64,000 bases of DNA from Lentisphaerota bacterium (GCA_018676675.1 JABHEG010000304.1:62001-126000); one strand, 5' to 3'; counted from the stretch's first letter, positions 38,437-48,384 are shown. Notes: a model not told the origin generated them from the sequence alone. Numbers and translations: made by a program.

Positions 38437-38597
38437 GTGCGACTCCTGGTGTTGCTTTGCCATCACTGAATTGTTGGTTAGGGTTGCGGTAGCGGGGGCG
38501 CTGTTGTGTCGCCTGCACTTCGACGCAGCCACGGGGAGACCTGTCACTTCTCCTGGTGGACAACGGTTGGTTGTCAACGAACCTGTGGAGTCACTCT

Positions 38598-39764
38598 GTG
38601 GATAGAGAACGAGATGTTTACCATAGCACCCGTCCTGACGGGCGCTTCCTCAGCACCCTTGGTTTCAGCCATCTGAGGTTGAGAACCGGGACTCCGAAGC
38701 TTCGGTTCGACCCCGCCATGCCGGTGGATGAACTGCCGGAGTGGCGTCGGGAGGTGCAGACTCGGTTGCGTGCACTGATGACGTTCCCGGATGTCCCGCC
38801 GCAACCGGCTCCGGTGAAGCTGTGGGGTGAGCCACGTGACGGCTACGAGTTGCAGAAGTGGGAGACTTACCCGGAACCTGGTTCGGTTGTTCCGCTGCTG
38901 ATGCTCGTACCGAACGGTGTGTCGGTGAAGCGCCCTGCCCCCGCAGTGCTCTGTTTCCCTGGATCTGCATCGAGCAAGGAGGTGCTTGCCGGCGAACCGG
39001 AACTGCATCCGGCCACGCACCGGAAGTACCCCGAACACAACAAGATGGCGTGGCATTACGCGCAGGCGGGTCTTGTGGCCATTGCGGTGGAGAATCCGGG
39101 GACAGCCGAGCTGGCAGATGACATCACTGGATCCGTTGGCGCCCAGCGGAATTGCTTGTCAGTAGATCTGATTTCTGACGGGCGAAGCTACCTCGGGCTG
39201 TCCGTCTTTCAGAAGATGCATGTCCTCGAGTGGGCCCGAACACTGCCTTGTGTGGATGCTGATCGTGTCGCCCTCAGCGGGCATTCCCTAGGTACGGAAC
39301 CGGCGATGGTCATGGCCGCAATTGATGACCGTGTCAGTGCGTTGGTGTTCAACGATTTCCTCTGCAACTGCCGGCAGCGTATTGTGGTTGAGAGTGTGCC
39401 GGGCGATACCAAGCGTCACTGGGTCGGCGGGCTCTGGCACCTTGTTCCCGGGCTGCTCGAGTGGGTCGACTTCCCTGATATTCTTGCCGCTGTGGCCCCA
39501 AGGCCGCTGATCATCACTGAAGGCGGCGTCACCGCGGGGTTGCAGCGGTTGCAGGAAGCCTACACACGGCTTGATGCGCAAGAGAGTTTCGAGTTCCACT
39601 ACTACCCGAAGTACGCCGACCCGGCGAGTCGTCGGGATGGTGAGGAGATGCCCGAGGGGATCCCCCTTGAGGAGTATTTCGAGTACGCGAACGTCGACGC
39701 ACCGAACCACTACTTCAAAGAACACCTTGCCGTCCCGTGGCTGACGCGCATGCTCAAGCCCTGA
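38598..39764 (+). CDS. Alpha/beta hydrolase, probable carbohydrate esterase
   Basis: About 388 residues from a GTG at 38598, which has GGAG 7 nt upstream. A second GTG at 38556 is possible but its Shine-Dalgarno-like sequence is too far away. The fold is marked by PAVLCFPGSASSKE (oxyanion region), the nucleophile elbow GHSLGTE (Ser230) and a C-terminal APNHYFKEH histidine; PRPLIITEGG lies where the acid loop is expected. This resembles the Abhydrolase_7/acetyl-xylan-esterase-like proteins encoded with glycosidases. No signal peptide, so probably cytoplasmic deacylation of imported sugars; substrate unknown. Confidence 0.75.
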   Translation: MDRERDVYHSTRPDGRFLSTLGFSHLRLRTGTPKLRFDPAMPVDELPEWRREVQTRLRALMTFPDVPPQPAPVKLWGEPRDGYELQKWETYPEPGSVVPLLMLVPNGVSVKRPAPAVLCFPGSASSKEVLAGEPELHPATHRKYPEHNKMAWHYAQAGLVAIAVENPGTAELADDITGSVGAQRNCLSVDLISDGRSYLGLSVFQKMHVLEWARTLPCVDADRVALSGHSLGTEPAMVMAAIDDRVSALVFNDFLCNCRQRIVVESVPGDTKRHWVGGLWHLVPGLLEWVDFPDILAAVAPRPLIITEGGVTAGLQRLQEAYTRLDAQESFEFHYYPKYADPASRRDGEEMPEGIPLEEYFEYANVDAPNHYFKEHLAVPWLTRMLKP

Positions 39765-39932
39765 CACGATGGCAATGGCAGACGCGGTGGGACGCTGCCA
39801 TCGAGCGGAGGCTATTCGTGCCACGGTGGCGTGCATCTCAGACCAGCGGACCTATAATCTAGGCTTCAGGGAAAACGACCCGCCACGTCAACGGACTGGA
39901 ACCGAGAACTTCGACGCGAAAGGCATGAGCTG

Positions 39933-41108
39933 ATGACGTCACAGGAACAGATTGGTTCGACGGAGCATTTTTGGTATCGGCTGCAGACGGAAGGCCCGTA
40001 TGTTGATTCACAGCGCGGCAACAAGGCGTTCGGCTTTGGTGAAGGGAAGGTCTGGCTGTCAGAGGACAATGCTGCCACCTGGCCCCACAGCTGTGTGTTT
40101 CCCAACGCCCACAACGTGACCTTCAGTTACATCCTGAAGAATGGAAACGTCCTCTTTGCCACACGCTCCAAGCTGTTCCTCAGCACGGACAATCTGAAGA
40201 CGTACGAAGAGATCATCGTTGAGGATGTGGATGGAAGTGATTACCTAGCGCACACGCCCGGGGACCCGGAGAGTCCGGGGTGGTACTTCCACAGTCTTTC
40301 CGGGGTGAGTGCGTGGGATGTTAACGGAGTTGAGATGCTCGTGTGGGGCAATTACTGCAATGTCCTGGGCGGGGCGGCTCCGGTCAATATCTACTACTCG
40401 ACGGACAGCGGTCAGACGGTGAAGATTGCGTACTCCTTCGGGCAGAATCCCTACATTCGGGATGGTGGAGCTGCCGGAAGAGGCACCACCGGCACGTTGC
40501 TTGGGGATCCCAACAATCCCGTGTTCTGCCGGCACATCCATACCGTGGCTTACAACCCGGTCGAAGACGCGTTCTATGCCTGCACCGGCGACAGCGACCG
40601 TGAGGAGGGCTTTGAGTGTCTCTGGTTGCGGGGAACCTATGATGCTGAGAAGGACGAATGGTGCTGGAAGGTCGCTGTCAGGGACCACTTGAACTCACGG
40701 TACAAAGCCGGTGGAATCAGTTTTGTGGATGGCCAGCTGTACTGGATCAGCGATTCCAACGGTCCCGAGCCCTACGACCGCGGAGTCTTCCGGTGCGCTC
40801 CAGAGGATCTGGCCAATCCCGACGCACACACGTGCCTGTTCAACCCGGGCGTCGAATCGGGCAACATGATTGTCCAGGACAACGTGATTCTGGCCTCGCA
40901 CTGTGCACCTGCATCTCCCATGGACACAGGCATCATTGTGTCTACGGACGCCGGTGAAACGTGGGCTCAGTATGACCTCAAGGAGTTCGGTAAGCGGTCC
41001 CCCTGTCGGTTCCAGGAGAAGAACAGCGACGGCTGGTTCCGCGTTGGCCTGCGGAAAGGGTGGATCGAGTACGGTGAAGTGCTGTTCATAAAGCCGAAAG
41101 ACGTGTAG
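39933..41108 (+). CDS. BNR-repeat beta-propeller (sialidase-like), plus strand
   Basis: 391 residues with AAAGG before the ATG. Asp-box repeats are clear: KVWLSEDNAATW, KLFLSTDNLKTY, NIYYSTDSGQTV and GIIVSTDAGETW, the S-x-D-x-G/A-x-T-W pattern that marks sialidase-type propellers. Catalytic sialidase residues (the arginine triad) cannot be confidently placed by eye. No signal peptide. It ends 13 bp from the convergent propeller gene that follows. A glycan-related role is inferred only from fold and context. Confidence 0.65.
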   Translation: MTSQEQIGSTEHFWYRLQTEGPYVDSQRGNKAFGFGEGKVWLSEDNAATWPHSCVFPNAHNVTFSYILKNGNVLFATRSKLFLSTDNLKTYEEIIVEDVDGSDYLAHTPGDPESPGWYFHSLSGVSAWDVNGVEMLVWGNYCNVLGGAAPVNIYYSTDSGQTVKIAYSFGQNPYIRDGGAAGRGTTGTLLGDPNNPVFCRHIHTVAYNPVEDAFYACTGDSDREEGFECLWLRGTYDAEKDEWCWKVAVRDHLNSRYKAGGISFVDGQLYWISDSNGPEPYDRGVFRCAPEDLANPDAHTCLFNPGVESGNMIVQDNVILASHCAPASPMDTGIIVSTDAGETWAQYDLKEFGKRSPCRFQEKNSDGWFRVGLRKGWIEYGEVLFIKPKDV

Positions 41109-41121
41109 CAGGGCCTGCCGA

Positions 41122-42198
41122 TCAGATGGGACAGTGCCAGGCAGACCACAACAGGGCACAGTTGTTGCCTGGCGCAGTCTGCTGATAATAGACAGTGAAG
41201 ATGCGGCCGTCGGGCAGCTCGACCGAACACGGATACCCCAGATCCAGTGACGGGCCGTCATCGCGCAGGACGTAGTCGTGTTCCCAGCTCCGCCCCTCAT
41301 CGCGACTGAACATGGCGCGGATCCCGAAGGGCTCCCGGCGGAATCCGTGGGTGCAGACGAGCGTACCGTTGCTGTGCTGGAGCAGGTGTGGCGGCGACCC
41401 GTAGATGTCCAGAGGGCGTGCTTGTGTCCACGTCTCTCCTCCATCGACTGATTCTGTCTGCAGGAGATGGAAACTCCCTTCCTGCAGACGTTCAGAACGG
41501 ATCAAGCCCAGCAGTTTACCCGATGGCAGCTCGGCAACATGGGGCTCGCAGACGTTGACGTTGGCCATGCCTGGTGCACAGGGCACCGTACCAATGAGGC
41601 TCCAGCTCCGACCATCGTCCGTGCTGCGTGCTGCAGCGATGGCGCCACTGCGCTGATCGGGAATCGTCCATGCCTTGCCCAGATAGAGCAGATCCCCGTT
41701 CGCTAGCCGGATAGGGCCATGCGGGGCGTTGACCGGAGCACAGATGAAGTCGCCCCAGGATTCCCCGTCCTCCGACAGCCGCACCCATGAACGATTCCAC
41801 TTGCGTGACGTCTCCGGGGTCCAGTGTGTGAAAGCCGGATCCCAGCCTTTGTCCCAGGGGCGATAGCCGTCGTTTTCCTCGTACAGTTGCCGTATATCGA
41901 GGGAGAACCACGTCACGAGCAACCGCTTGCCCCCCAGACTGAGCAGGCCGACGTCACGATCATCGAGAGGGGTGTCGTTGAGCACACGCGGCGAGGACCA
42001 CGTTTTGCCTGTATCACGGCTGGTGAACAGGACGGTCTTTCCCCATGGGTCGACATGCTTCTCCCGTAGTCCTGATGCGCCGACGACGAGAGTTCCGTCG
42101 TCGGTCTGGGCGACACTTGGCCAGCCAAAGTAACCAAAGGGCTCCGTGCCCATGTCACAGATAATCCCGTGTTCAGCTTGGATTCGGGGTGTACTCAC
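41122..42198 (-). CDS. Sialidase-family (BNR_2-type) propeller
   Basis: About 358 residues from a GTG at 42198, chosen because GAGGAG lies about 8 nt upstream; an ATG at 42243 would add 15 residues without an obvious ribosome-binding site. Asp-box motifs include LFTSRDTGKTWSSPRVL, RSTDDGRSWSLIGTV, ESVDGGETWTQ and SRDEGRSWEHDYVL. The start IICDMGTEPFGYFGWPSV and the IRLANGDLLYLG segment fit exo-alpha-sialidase-like proteins common in PVC and Bacteroidota glycan loci. No signal peptide is seen. Convergent with the other propeller gene at 39933. Whether it cleaves sialic acid or another sugar is open. Confidence 0.7.
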   Translation of the reverse strand: MSTPRIQAEHGIICDMGTEPFGYFGWPSVAQTDDGTLVVGASGLREKHVDPWGKTVLFTSRDTGKTWSSPRVLNDTPLDDRDVGLLSLGGKRLLVTWFSLDIRQLYEENDGYRPWDKGWDPAFTHWTPETSRKWNRSWVRLSEDGESWGDFICAPVNAPHGPIRLANGDLLYLGKAWTIPDQRSGAIAAARSTDDGRSWSLIGTVPCAPGMANVNVCEPHVAELPSGKLLGLIRSERLQEGSFHLLQTESVDGGETWTQARPLDIYGSPPHLLQHSNGTLVCTHGFRREPFGIRAMFSRDEGRSWEHDYVLRDDGPSLDLGYPCSVELPDGRIFTVYYQQTAPGNNCALLWSAWHCPI

Positions 42199-42246
42199 TG
42201 TCTCTGCTCCTCTGCTGATCCGGCCATGGATAGTGTTGCACATCGG

Positions 42247-42299
42247 GGTGTCAGGTTTCAGTGTTCAGGTGTGAGGATTCGGGGCTGAAACCAGACACC
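42247..42299. repeat. 15-bp near-perfect inverted repeat
   Basis: GGTGTCAGGTTTCAG (42247-42261) and CTGAAACCAGACACC (42285-42299) pair with one mismatch around a 23-nt loop. The 3' arm continues into the short repeat AGACACCAGACACCAGA. It lies between two minus-strand genes, downstream of the GH123-like gene. This could be a terminator or mRNA stabiliser, or a copy of a dispersed intergenic repeat family. Confidence 0.7.
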
Positions 42300-42375
42300 A
42301 GACACCAGAAGCTTGATCCGACCCAACGCACCACTGAATGTCGCCGGATCAGTAGTGACTTCGCCCGTGTGGAAG

Positions 42376-45291
42376 TCAGTTGAGTTCCTCCAGCAGGAGG
42401 CCGATCTCGATTCGGACCGTGTCCGCGATGGACCGGTCCTTTGCGTCCTTCCAGGAGAGCTCATTGACGTTCTCGGCGTGAAGCACACGGTCCAAGGCTG
42501 TGGCAGCCATCCGTCGCGCTTTCGGCAGCAACCGATGCCCGGGGTTGTTCCTGCTGAGCTCTTCGACACGGTCCCGCAGCATTACCAAATACTCGAAATC
42601 TTCGACGCTTTCCCGGATCGCTTCCATATGTTTGCCGGCCGTGACCACATCGGGCCCAAGGAAGAAGGGCGTGTAGGAGGTGCGTGGCGTGACGTATTCA
42701 TTCCAGGAATTCCCGTTCCCGTTGTCTCCGAAGGCCCAGAAGAATGTCCCTTCGGCGCCCATCTCGAAACACGCCCAGGCTTGCAGGCGGTGATAGGCAT
42801 AGGGGTCAAGGAGGCGGCCCGGTCCGCTGCACGAATAGAGGTCCAGTCTGCGTCCCTGCTTACGCTGGTTGAGGTAGAAGTCAACGAATGGCTTCCCCTC
42901 GGCCAGCATCATGGGGCGGTTGGGGCAGAGGACATCTGAGGCGGCCATCAGTTCGGGGGTTGCTTCCGTGACATCCCGGTAGGTTGGGTCTTCCCAGATG
43001 ACGACATGCGGTTCGGCGGCCTTGATGGCTTTGGCCCAGGCAACGATGACAGCGTCCTGTTCGTTGCGGTGAGGCTCATCGACGAGCAGCAAGTAGAGCT
43101 GGTCTGCGTCGATTCCTCTGGATTCGGCGTATTCGACCCAGAAACGGATCCAGTTCCCCACTTTGGTTGAGAACTCTGCCTCATCGATCGTTGTCCCGGC
43201 AATGTCATTCGTGACGGCGGCGAAGACACAGTAGCGGCGTGCGTCCGGCCAACGTTCCAGCCAGGTGTCGAAGCGCGACGTGTTCGGAGTTTCAGTGAAC
43301 TCCCCTGAGTCTGTGAAACGCCCGTAGGGCATTACGCCGCGGGTGGCCCAGGGGGAATCGACGTAGCGGTCCTGAAGCTGCTTGAGAAAGGCACCGCGAT
43401 TTTGTTGGGTCACCCCGTACATGGCCGTGCAGTCGGTGTAGTCCCATCCGCCGACGTGAAGGGTGGGTTCCTCGGGGAAGTCGAGGTCCAGCACGCGCAG
43501 TTCAACGGGGATTCTCATCGGCTTCGGCGGGGCTCCCAGAACGACCAGACTTCCCTTGTGCACGCCTGCCTTCAGGTCTTCCGGTTTGAAGCTGAACCAG
43601 ATCTGCCGAGTCAGTCCGGCCGGCAGGTTGACGGTGAAACCGACGTTTCCGGGTTGGGCTTCCGGTAGAGCCGCTGCCACGGGGGTTCCCTCCCGCGTAT
43701 CAGTCCACGCGACTTCATGGACCGTCAGGCAGGCGGGGGCTGGGCTGCCCGGCAAGCCTTCGAGGGAGAGGTGTGCCGTAAGGGGCTCTTTGCCGCCGTT
43801 GGTCAGATTGATCGTTCCACAGCGTGTTTCGCCTCGCATTGCGGTGATCTGGAGGGTCGCTTGAGGCAGTTCCTCCGGCACGTCTGTCGGGTTCAGGAGA
43901 TCCCAGGGGTTGCTGTTCCAGGCGATGACAGCATCCCGCCCTTCCGCCGCGTGGATGGCCCCGTGAACCGCGAAGATGCGCTCATGGACGTTGTTCAGCG
44001 GGAACACCGCTCGGAACCCCTCTTCGCTGATCTCAGGAAGCTCTCCAATCGCGTCTGCCAGCCCGGCTGCTTCGGTCATCAGTCGTTTGTGGACGGCTGC
44101 CGATAGATCGGCTCCCTGGATGGCTTTCTGGGCAGTGATGAGATCGGTTCCCAGGCGTCGTTTCACGGAGGCACTGAAGATGCTATCTTGGAAGTACTCA
44201 GCTGGATGGTGGATGCCCTCGCCCGGGAGGGGCAGGGCCGTCCAGGCATTGGCTCCCCGGTAGACTTCCAACTCATCTGCAAAGCAGTACGGCCCATCGG
44301 GGTCAATGAGGAGTTTGACGTAACGTCCGTGCGTCTTGAAGGCGTCGGTCCAGAACCGATGGGTGGAATATTTCCCGGTCGGGGCGGTGCTCTTCCTGCT
44401 GCTCAGCTCAACGAGGTCGCCCAGAGAGTGGTACACGCGCCCATCGACGCTGACGAGGATGGATACGGACGTTGGCCATTCAACGCCAGCCACTCCAGCA
44501 GCGCTGTTGAAGGAGATTCCCCGGATTGGGAGGTCATCTTCAAGGTCCAGTGTGATGATGATTGGTCGTGAACGGCTCCACCCGACCGTGCTCTTCTGGG
44601 TCCAAAAGTAGCCGGCCGTGTACTGCCCGTCCGTGAGCTGCACCTTGTCGGCTGGATCGGTGCAGAGGGGGTAGCTTGGGCGAGGGTTCAGAGTGTAGGG
44701 CCGGCCTCGCGCAATGTTCTCGTAAGCGACGGCTGTTCCCCCCTTTCCGGCGAGCGCATCCGTTTCATCTTCTCGGAGCACTTGCACGTCATCCACGACG
44801 GCTGTGCCTGCGGGAGCCGCGTAGCCTTGGGACTGCTTTGTGTCGATCCACACTTCCACGAGGGCTTCGCCGGCCTTTTTCGAGGTGAACCGGGCCAGTT
44901 GTTGTTGCCAAACCCCCGAGGGGGCGTCAGCGACCAGACGAACCAGTTCTGCACCGTTTCCGCCGGCGCGGACACGGACCAACGGGTGAAGCCTGCCATC
45001 GGTTTTGAAGGCTGCAGTCAGCACGTACGTTGTGTCGGCTGACAGGACGATGGTCTGCGTCACCGGCTTCCCGATGGCCGTGGTTCGGGATCGGTAGCGC
45101 AGTGAATCCGCTCCACTGTACCCATCGTCGTTGGCGCTGTGCCACGGGCTGGGGCGCGGGACCGACCACACAGAGGGGACACTCGCATCGTCTGCCGGTC
45201 GGGCCGAGAAGTCGCTGTTGGCCACCAGTCCTGCTGCTTGAAGCACGGGGGGCGTGGCGAAGAGCAGGAGAGTCACGAGAAGCTCACGCAT
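42376..45291 (-). CDS. Exported GH123-like (DUF4091) glycosidase with discoidin-type domain
   Basis: About 971 residues. The ATG at 45291 has AAGGA about 9 nt upstream and opens a signal peptide (MRELLVTLLLFATPPVLQAA). Residues ~20-180 form a carbohydrate-binding beta domain; ~190-350 resemble an F5/8-type (discoidin) domain (PIIITLDLEDDLPIRGISFN, YVKLLIDPDG). The catalytic part is a TIM barrel of the DUF4091/GH123 type with the paired acids Asp738-Glu739 in LLLVDEPH, followed by GTFFWAFGDNG and a C-terminal REDFEYL-like helix (SVEDFEYLVMLRD). GH123 enzymes release beta-linked N-acetylgalactosamine by substrate-assisted catalysis. The fit to the family is good; the actual sugar is inferred. 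Confidence 0.8.
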   Translation of the reverse strand: MRELLVTLLLFATPPVLQAAGLVANSDFSARPADDASVPSVWSVPRPSPWHSANDDGYSGADSLRYRSRTTAIGKPVTQTIVLSADTTYVLTAAFKTDGRLHPLVRVRAGGNGAELVRLVADAPSGVWQQQLARFTSKKAGEALVEVWIDTKQSQGYAAPAGTAVVDDVQVLREDETDALAGKGGTAVAYENIARGRPYTLNPRPSYPLCTDPADKVQLTDGQYTAGYFWTQKSTVGWSRSRPIIITLDLEDDLPIRGISFNSAAGVAGVEWPTSVSILVSVDGRVYHSLGDLVELSSRKSTAPTGKYSTHRFWTDAFKTHGRYVKLLIDPDGPYCFADELEVYRGANAWTALPLPGEGIHHPAEYFQDSIFSASVKRRLGTDLITAQKAIQGADLSAAVHKRLMTEAAGLADAIGELPEISEEGFRAVFPLNNVHERIFAVHGAIHAAEGRDAVIAWNSNPWDLLNPTDVPEELPQATLQITAMRGETRCGTINLTNGGKEPLTAHLSLEGLPGSPAPACLTVHEVAWTDTREGTPVAAALPEAQPGNVGFTVNLPAGLTRQIWFSFKPEDLKAGVHKGSLVVLGAPPKPMRIPVELRVLDLDFPEEPTLHVGGWDYTDCTAMYGVTQQNRGAFLKQLQDRYVDSPWATRGVMPYGRFTDSGEFTETPNTSRFDTWLERWPDARRYCVFAAVTNDIAGTTIDEAEFSTKVGNWIRFWVEYAESRGIDADQLYLLLVDEPHRNEQDAVIVAWAKAIKAAEPHVVIWEDPTYRDVTEATPELMAASDVLCPNRPMMLAEGKPFVDFYLNQRKQGRRLDLYSCSGPGRLLDPYAYHRLQAWACFEMGAEGTFFWAFGDNGNGNSWNEYVTPRTSYTPFFLGPDVVTAGKHMEAIRESVEDFEYLVMLRDRVEELSRNNPGHRLLPKARRMAATALDRVLHAENVNELSWKDAKDRSIADTVRIEIGLLLEELN

Positions 45292-45385
45292 TTGGCTGGG
45301 TCCTTGTCTTTCGTGGTTCGGTGGGGCATCGAGCCTGAGGTCCGAAGGGGAGGCGTGTAGATCAGATCCACGCCGGCATCGTTGC

Positions 45386-46423
45386 TTACATCGTCTGCAT
45401 TGCCTGTTTGATGGCCATGACGGCCGCGCGGTCCTGCTGTCGGGCTGCTTCAAGGCGGCCTATTTGATCGAGCCTCATGGCGCTGGTCCAGTCGTCATAG
45501 CGGTTGGGGGGAAGGGCGAGGTCCCACGGGCATTTCAGTCCGGCGCCTAACCGCTCGACCATGTGACTGTAGTGGGCGGCTGCCGTGAGCAGGTGTTGCT
45601 TCGTGTCTCCCGCAAACTCTTCGGCTTCTGCTTTGAGCCAGCGGGCAGCGATTCTTCGGCAGTGGATCAGAACGTCGAAGCACCAGCCGTTCCCCTGCAT
45701 TCCGGCCTTGGGGTCTTCGAGCCGCCCCGCCTCCACATCGCTCAGCCACGTGAGCCAGTGTGTGTACGCGGCGTCCCCAACCCAGTAGTCCTCCCGTTTC
45801 CCGGTGTCCCACATCTTGATAGCCTGCCTGAGAGCAGCGATTGTGAGCTGACGTCGCGGTGTGCGTTCGGGAGCTGCCTTCGGCTCGGTCCATACGGCGA
45901 TACCCCACGGCCACTCGCCACCGGCGAACCCTTCTACCTCGTCGTGCCAGAACTGCTCCGTCCCGTTCTTGTGGTAGGGATGCAGGCAGAGCCAGCGGCG
46001 ACCGTCGTCCGCATAGCCGATGATCAGGCCGTCTTCTTCACTCCCGTAATGCACGGGCACGCCGCGGTCGATGCTCGCTTTGATCCCGGCGCACGTTTCT
46101 GCTTCGAACGCCGCTCGATCCGGCTCGGTCTTCTTGTCCCAGGGAAATGCGTCGAACGTCTTCATCCGCCAGGGGATTGCCCGATTGGCGTTCTCGATGC
46201 ACATGAACCCACAGCAGGGGTGTCCGGCGCTGGGGCACATCTCATTGTGTACGCTGACGCGGAATGCGAAGGCACCGTAACAGATCAGTTGATCATAGGT
46301 CAGGTCTGCGTTGACGCTTTGCAGGATACGGGCTTGGGAGCCATGCACGCTACTGGCCATCTCCCCGGAGTTGAAGCCTGGTACGTCAACCCACACCTTC
46401 TCCTGGTCGCGCTGTGCGTCCAT
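45386..46423 (-). CDS. Unrecognised protein, possible papain/BtrH-like fold
   Basis: About 345 residues from the ATG at 46423 (AGGTGG 8 nt upstream; a GTG at 46435 is also possible). I do not recognise an assigned family. The N-terminal third has a pattern seen in papain-like and BtrH-N-type proteins: a small-residue helix (VPGFNSGEMASSVHG), FAFRVSVHNEMCPSAGHPCC, and a later IDRGVPVHYGSEEDGLIIGY with a His-containing LCLHPY. The C-terminal half is helical (ALRQAIKMWDTGKREDYWVG, NGWCFDVLIHCRRIAARWL). Cysteines near the CPSAGHPCC segment are candidates for catalysis or metal binding. No signal peptide. Upstream member of the minus-strand pair with the GH123-like gene. Confidence 0.6.
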   Translation of the reverse strand: MDAQRDQEKVWVDVPGFNSGEMASSVHGSQARILQSVNADLTYDQLICYGAFAFRVSVHNEMCPSAGHPCCGFMCIENANRAIPWRMKTFDAFPWDKKTEPDRAAFEAETCAGIKASIDRGVPVHYGSEEDGLIIGYADDGRRWLCLHPYHKNGTEQFWHDEVEGFAGGEWPWGIAVWTEPKAAPERTPRRQLTIAALRQAIKMWDTGKREDYWVGDAAYTHWLTWLSDVEAGRLEDPKAGMQGNGWCFDVLIHCRRIAARWLKAEAEEFAGDTKQHLLTAAAHYSHMVERLGAGLKCPWDLALPPNRYDDWTSAMRLDQIGRLEAARQQDRAAVMAIKQAMQTM

Positions 46424-46908
46424 ATCAGTCACCACCTTCCGTGTGTCGCGTTGTCATCGCGTATCCCTGGTGGTGGGCACTATAGCCCGGTCTTGAACAG
46501 AGGCCTCCCCGGAGAGTGAGAACGGCGTTGTTCGCTCAAGCTCGCCAGACCTCACTCATCGGCCTTGACTTCCTGCCATGACCGGGCACACTGGGGAGGG
46601 AATGGTAGAGCCACGGGGCGCCCTTACCTGTCGACAGGCGTTCAGAGCCTGATCCGATGTGTGGAGTGCGTGATGTGAGATTCTTGCGGTTTCGAATACC
46701 TGATTGAACCGGACTATGCCAAGCGAACCGACCATCGTTTCCATGCCCTTGGGATGCGGATGGATCCGGGATGGTAGAGCAGATCTCTGGATGGTTTTGC
46801 AGAGCACTTTGCGTCTAAAAAGTGCGTGCGTGTTCCGGCCATAGTTTCAACGCTCCTGCGTGCCGCCATGCGGAGCCGGTTTCGGTTTGTTTGGGAGAAA
46901 ACAGCGAC
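46424..46908. other. 485-bp divergent intergenic region
   Basis: It separates the minus-strand GH123 operon from the plus-strand MmgE/PrpD operon, so it should hold promoters for both. No strong sigma70 pair was found by eye. A small hairpin, GCACTTT (46804-46810) with AAAGTGC (46819-46825), lies about 85 bp before the MmgE/PrpD start. No gene is supported here. Confidence 0.5.
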
Positions 46909-48309
46909 ATGACCTACACTGAAATCCTCACTGACATTGGTCTCAATACCCGGACTGATGACATCACACCCTCCGCCTTTTCCGCAACGAAGAAGATGGT
47001 CCTTGATTCCCTCGGCTGTGCCATTGCGGCGAAGGGATGCCCCGGTGTTGCCGACGTCCTGGAGCAGTTGCGGGACTGGGGCGGCAAAGCCGAGGCCACA
47101 GTTCTCCTCTTCGGTGACAGAATCCCTGCCCCCGCAGCGATCTTTGCCAACGCAACCTTGATCCACGCCCTTGACTACGATGACATTCACATCCCCGGGA
47201 CGCTTCACATCATGTCCATCATCCTACCCACCGCGTTGGCGGCAGCCGAGATGGGCGGCGCTTCAGGAAGGGAGATGCTGGCGGCGGTGGCGATGGGAGT
47301 TGAAGTGGCAGGGCGCCTTGGGACCGTTGCTCGAAACCACCGCCGCGGAGGAGGTTTCCTGCCGAGCTCGTTGGATGGTGGTTTTGGAGCGGTCGCGACG
47401 GCGTCTCGCCTGCTCGGACTCACGCCGGCGCAGTGTGTGAACGCGATGGGCATCAACTATGCACAGACGTCCGGCAATCGCCAGGCGTTGCACGATATGA
47501 CTCTGACCAAGCGCATTCAGCCGGCTTTGGCTGCCCGGGCCGCCATGTTCAGCGTGGCCTTGGCTCGGCGTGGCTTCACCGGGGCCCATCGTGCCCTCGA
47601 AGGGAAGTCAGGCTACTTCAAGGTCTATCTGGATGGGACGCTCTGCGAGCCGGACGAGCTGAGCGCCGCCTATGACTGGTACCAGATTGAACGACTTGTG
47701 GTCAAACGTTGGACCAGTTGCGGCGCCTGCCATTCTACTCAAGCTGCGGCTGAGCGACTGGTGCGTGAGGAGAACGTGAAGCCCGATGAGATTGACAGGG
47801 TCGAGCTGTTCGGGTGCGGCCCCGGGGGACTGGTTGGCAATCCGTTTGAGATTGGTGACAGTCCGCAGGTCGATGCGCAGTTCAATGTCGCCTATGGGGT
47901 TGCCCTTGCGTTGTTGCGTGGAGCGGCCCTGCCGAGAGACTACGCCGATGAGGCCGTCCTCGCCGACACAGAGGTCGTGGAACTGACCAAACGCATTACC
48001 TACATCAAGCGCCCCGAAGATGTGCCACCGGAGCCAGAGCGTCCGGTGGACTACCCGCGCTACTCCACGGGATACCACGGCCTGGTCGTACACACGAAGA
48101 GCGGCCGCAGGCTCATGCGCGCCCAGTGTCCGGCCCAGACGTTTGCGCCGGGGGCGGATACGTTCGAGAGCGTTTTGGGGAAATTTCGGGAATGCGCGGT
48201 GGTTGGTGGAGGGTGCTCCCCGGAGCGGACGGAAGCGATCATCGAAGAGGTCCGGACGCTCGACACCAAAGCGGGTATCGACCCGTTGCTTGAGTTGCTT
48301 GTGTTGTAA
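46909..48309 (+). CDS. MmgE/PrpD-family protein
   Basis: About 466 residues from the ATG at 46909 (GGGAGAAAA upstream). MmgE/PrpD proteins include 2-methylcitrate dehydratase, cis-aconitate decarboxylase and several dehydratases or epimerases of sugar acids. Here the family signature is clear: KKMVLDSLGCAIAAKG, ATLIHALDYDDIHIPGTLH, the alpha-domain EVAGRLG, FGAVATASRLLGL, and GCGPGGLVGNP in the small domain. Its place in a catabolic operon, far from any prpB/prpC-like gene, favours a role on a hydroxy or uronic acid over propionate metabolism; this is inference. Cytoplasmic. Confidence 0.85.
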   Translation: MTYTEILTDIGLNTRTDDITPSAFSATKKMVLDSLGCAIAAKGCPGVADVLEQLRDWGGKAEATVLLFGDRIPAPAAIFANATLIHALDYDDIHIPGTLHIMSIILPTALAAAEMGGASGREMLAAVAMGVEVAGRLGTVARNHRRGGGFLPSSLDGGFGAVATASRLLGLTPAQCVNAMGINYAQTSGNRQALHDMTLTKRIQPALAARAAMFSVALARRGFTGAHRALEGKSGYFKVYLDGTLCEPDELSAAYDWYQIERLVVKRWTSCGACHSTQAAAERLVREENVKPDEIDRVELFGCGPGGLVGNPFEIGDSPQVDAQFNVAYGVALALLRGAALPRDYADEAVLADTEVVELTKRITYIKRPEDVPPEPERPVDYPRYSTGYHGLVVHTKSGRRLMRAQCPAQTFAPGADTFESVLGKFRECAVVGGGCSPERTEAIIEEVRTLDTKAGIDPLLELLVL

Positions 48310-48384
48310 GGACCGGCCGAATCAGGGCGGTCCCCCGAGGGTAGTTGATGACAGTTGATGTGACCATGCTTGAAGGAGTTGGGT

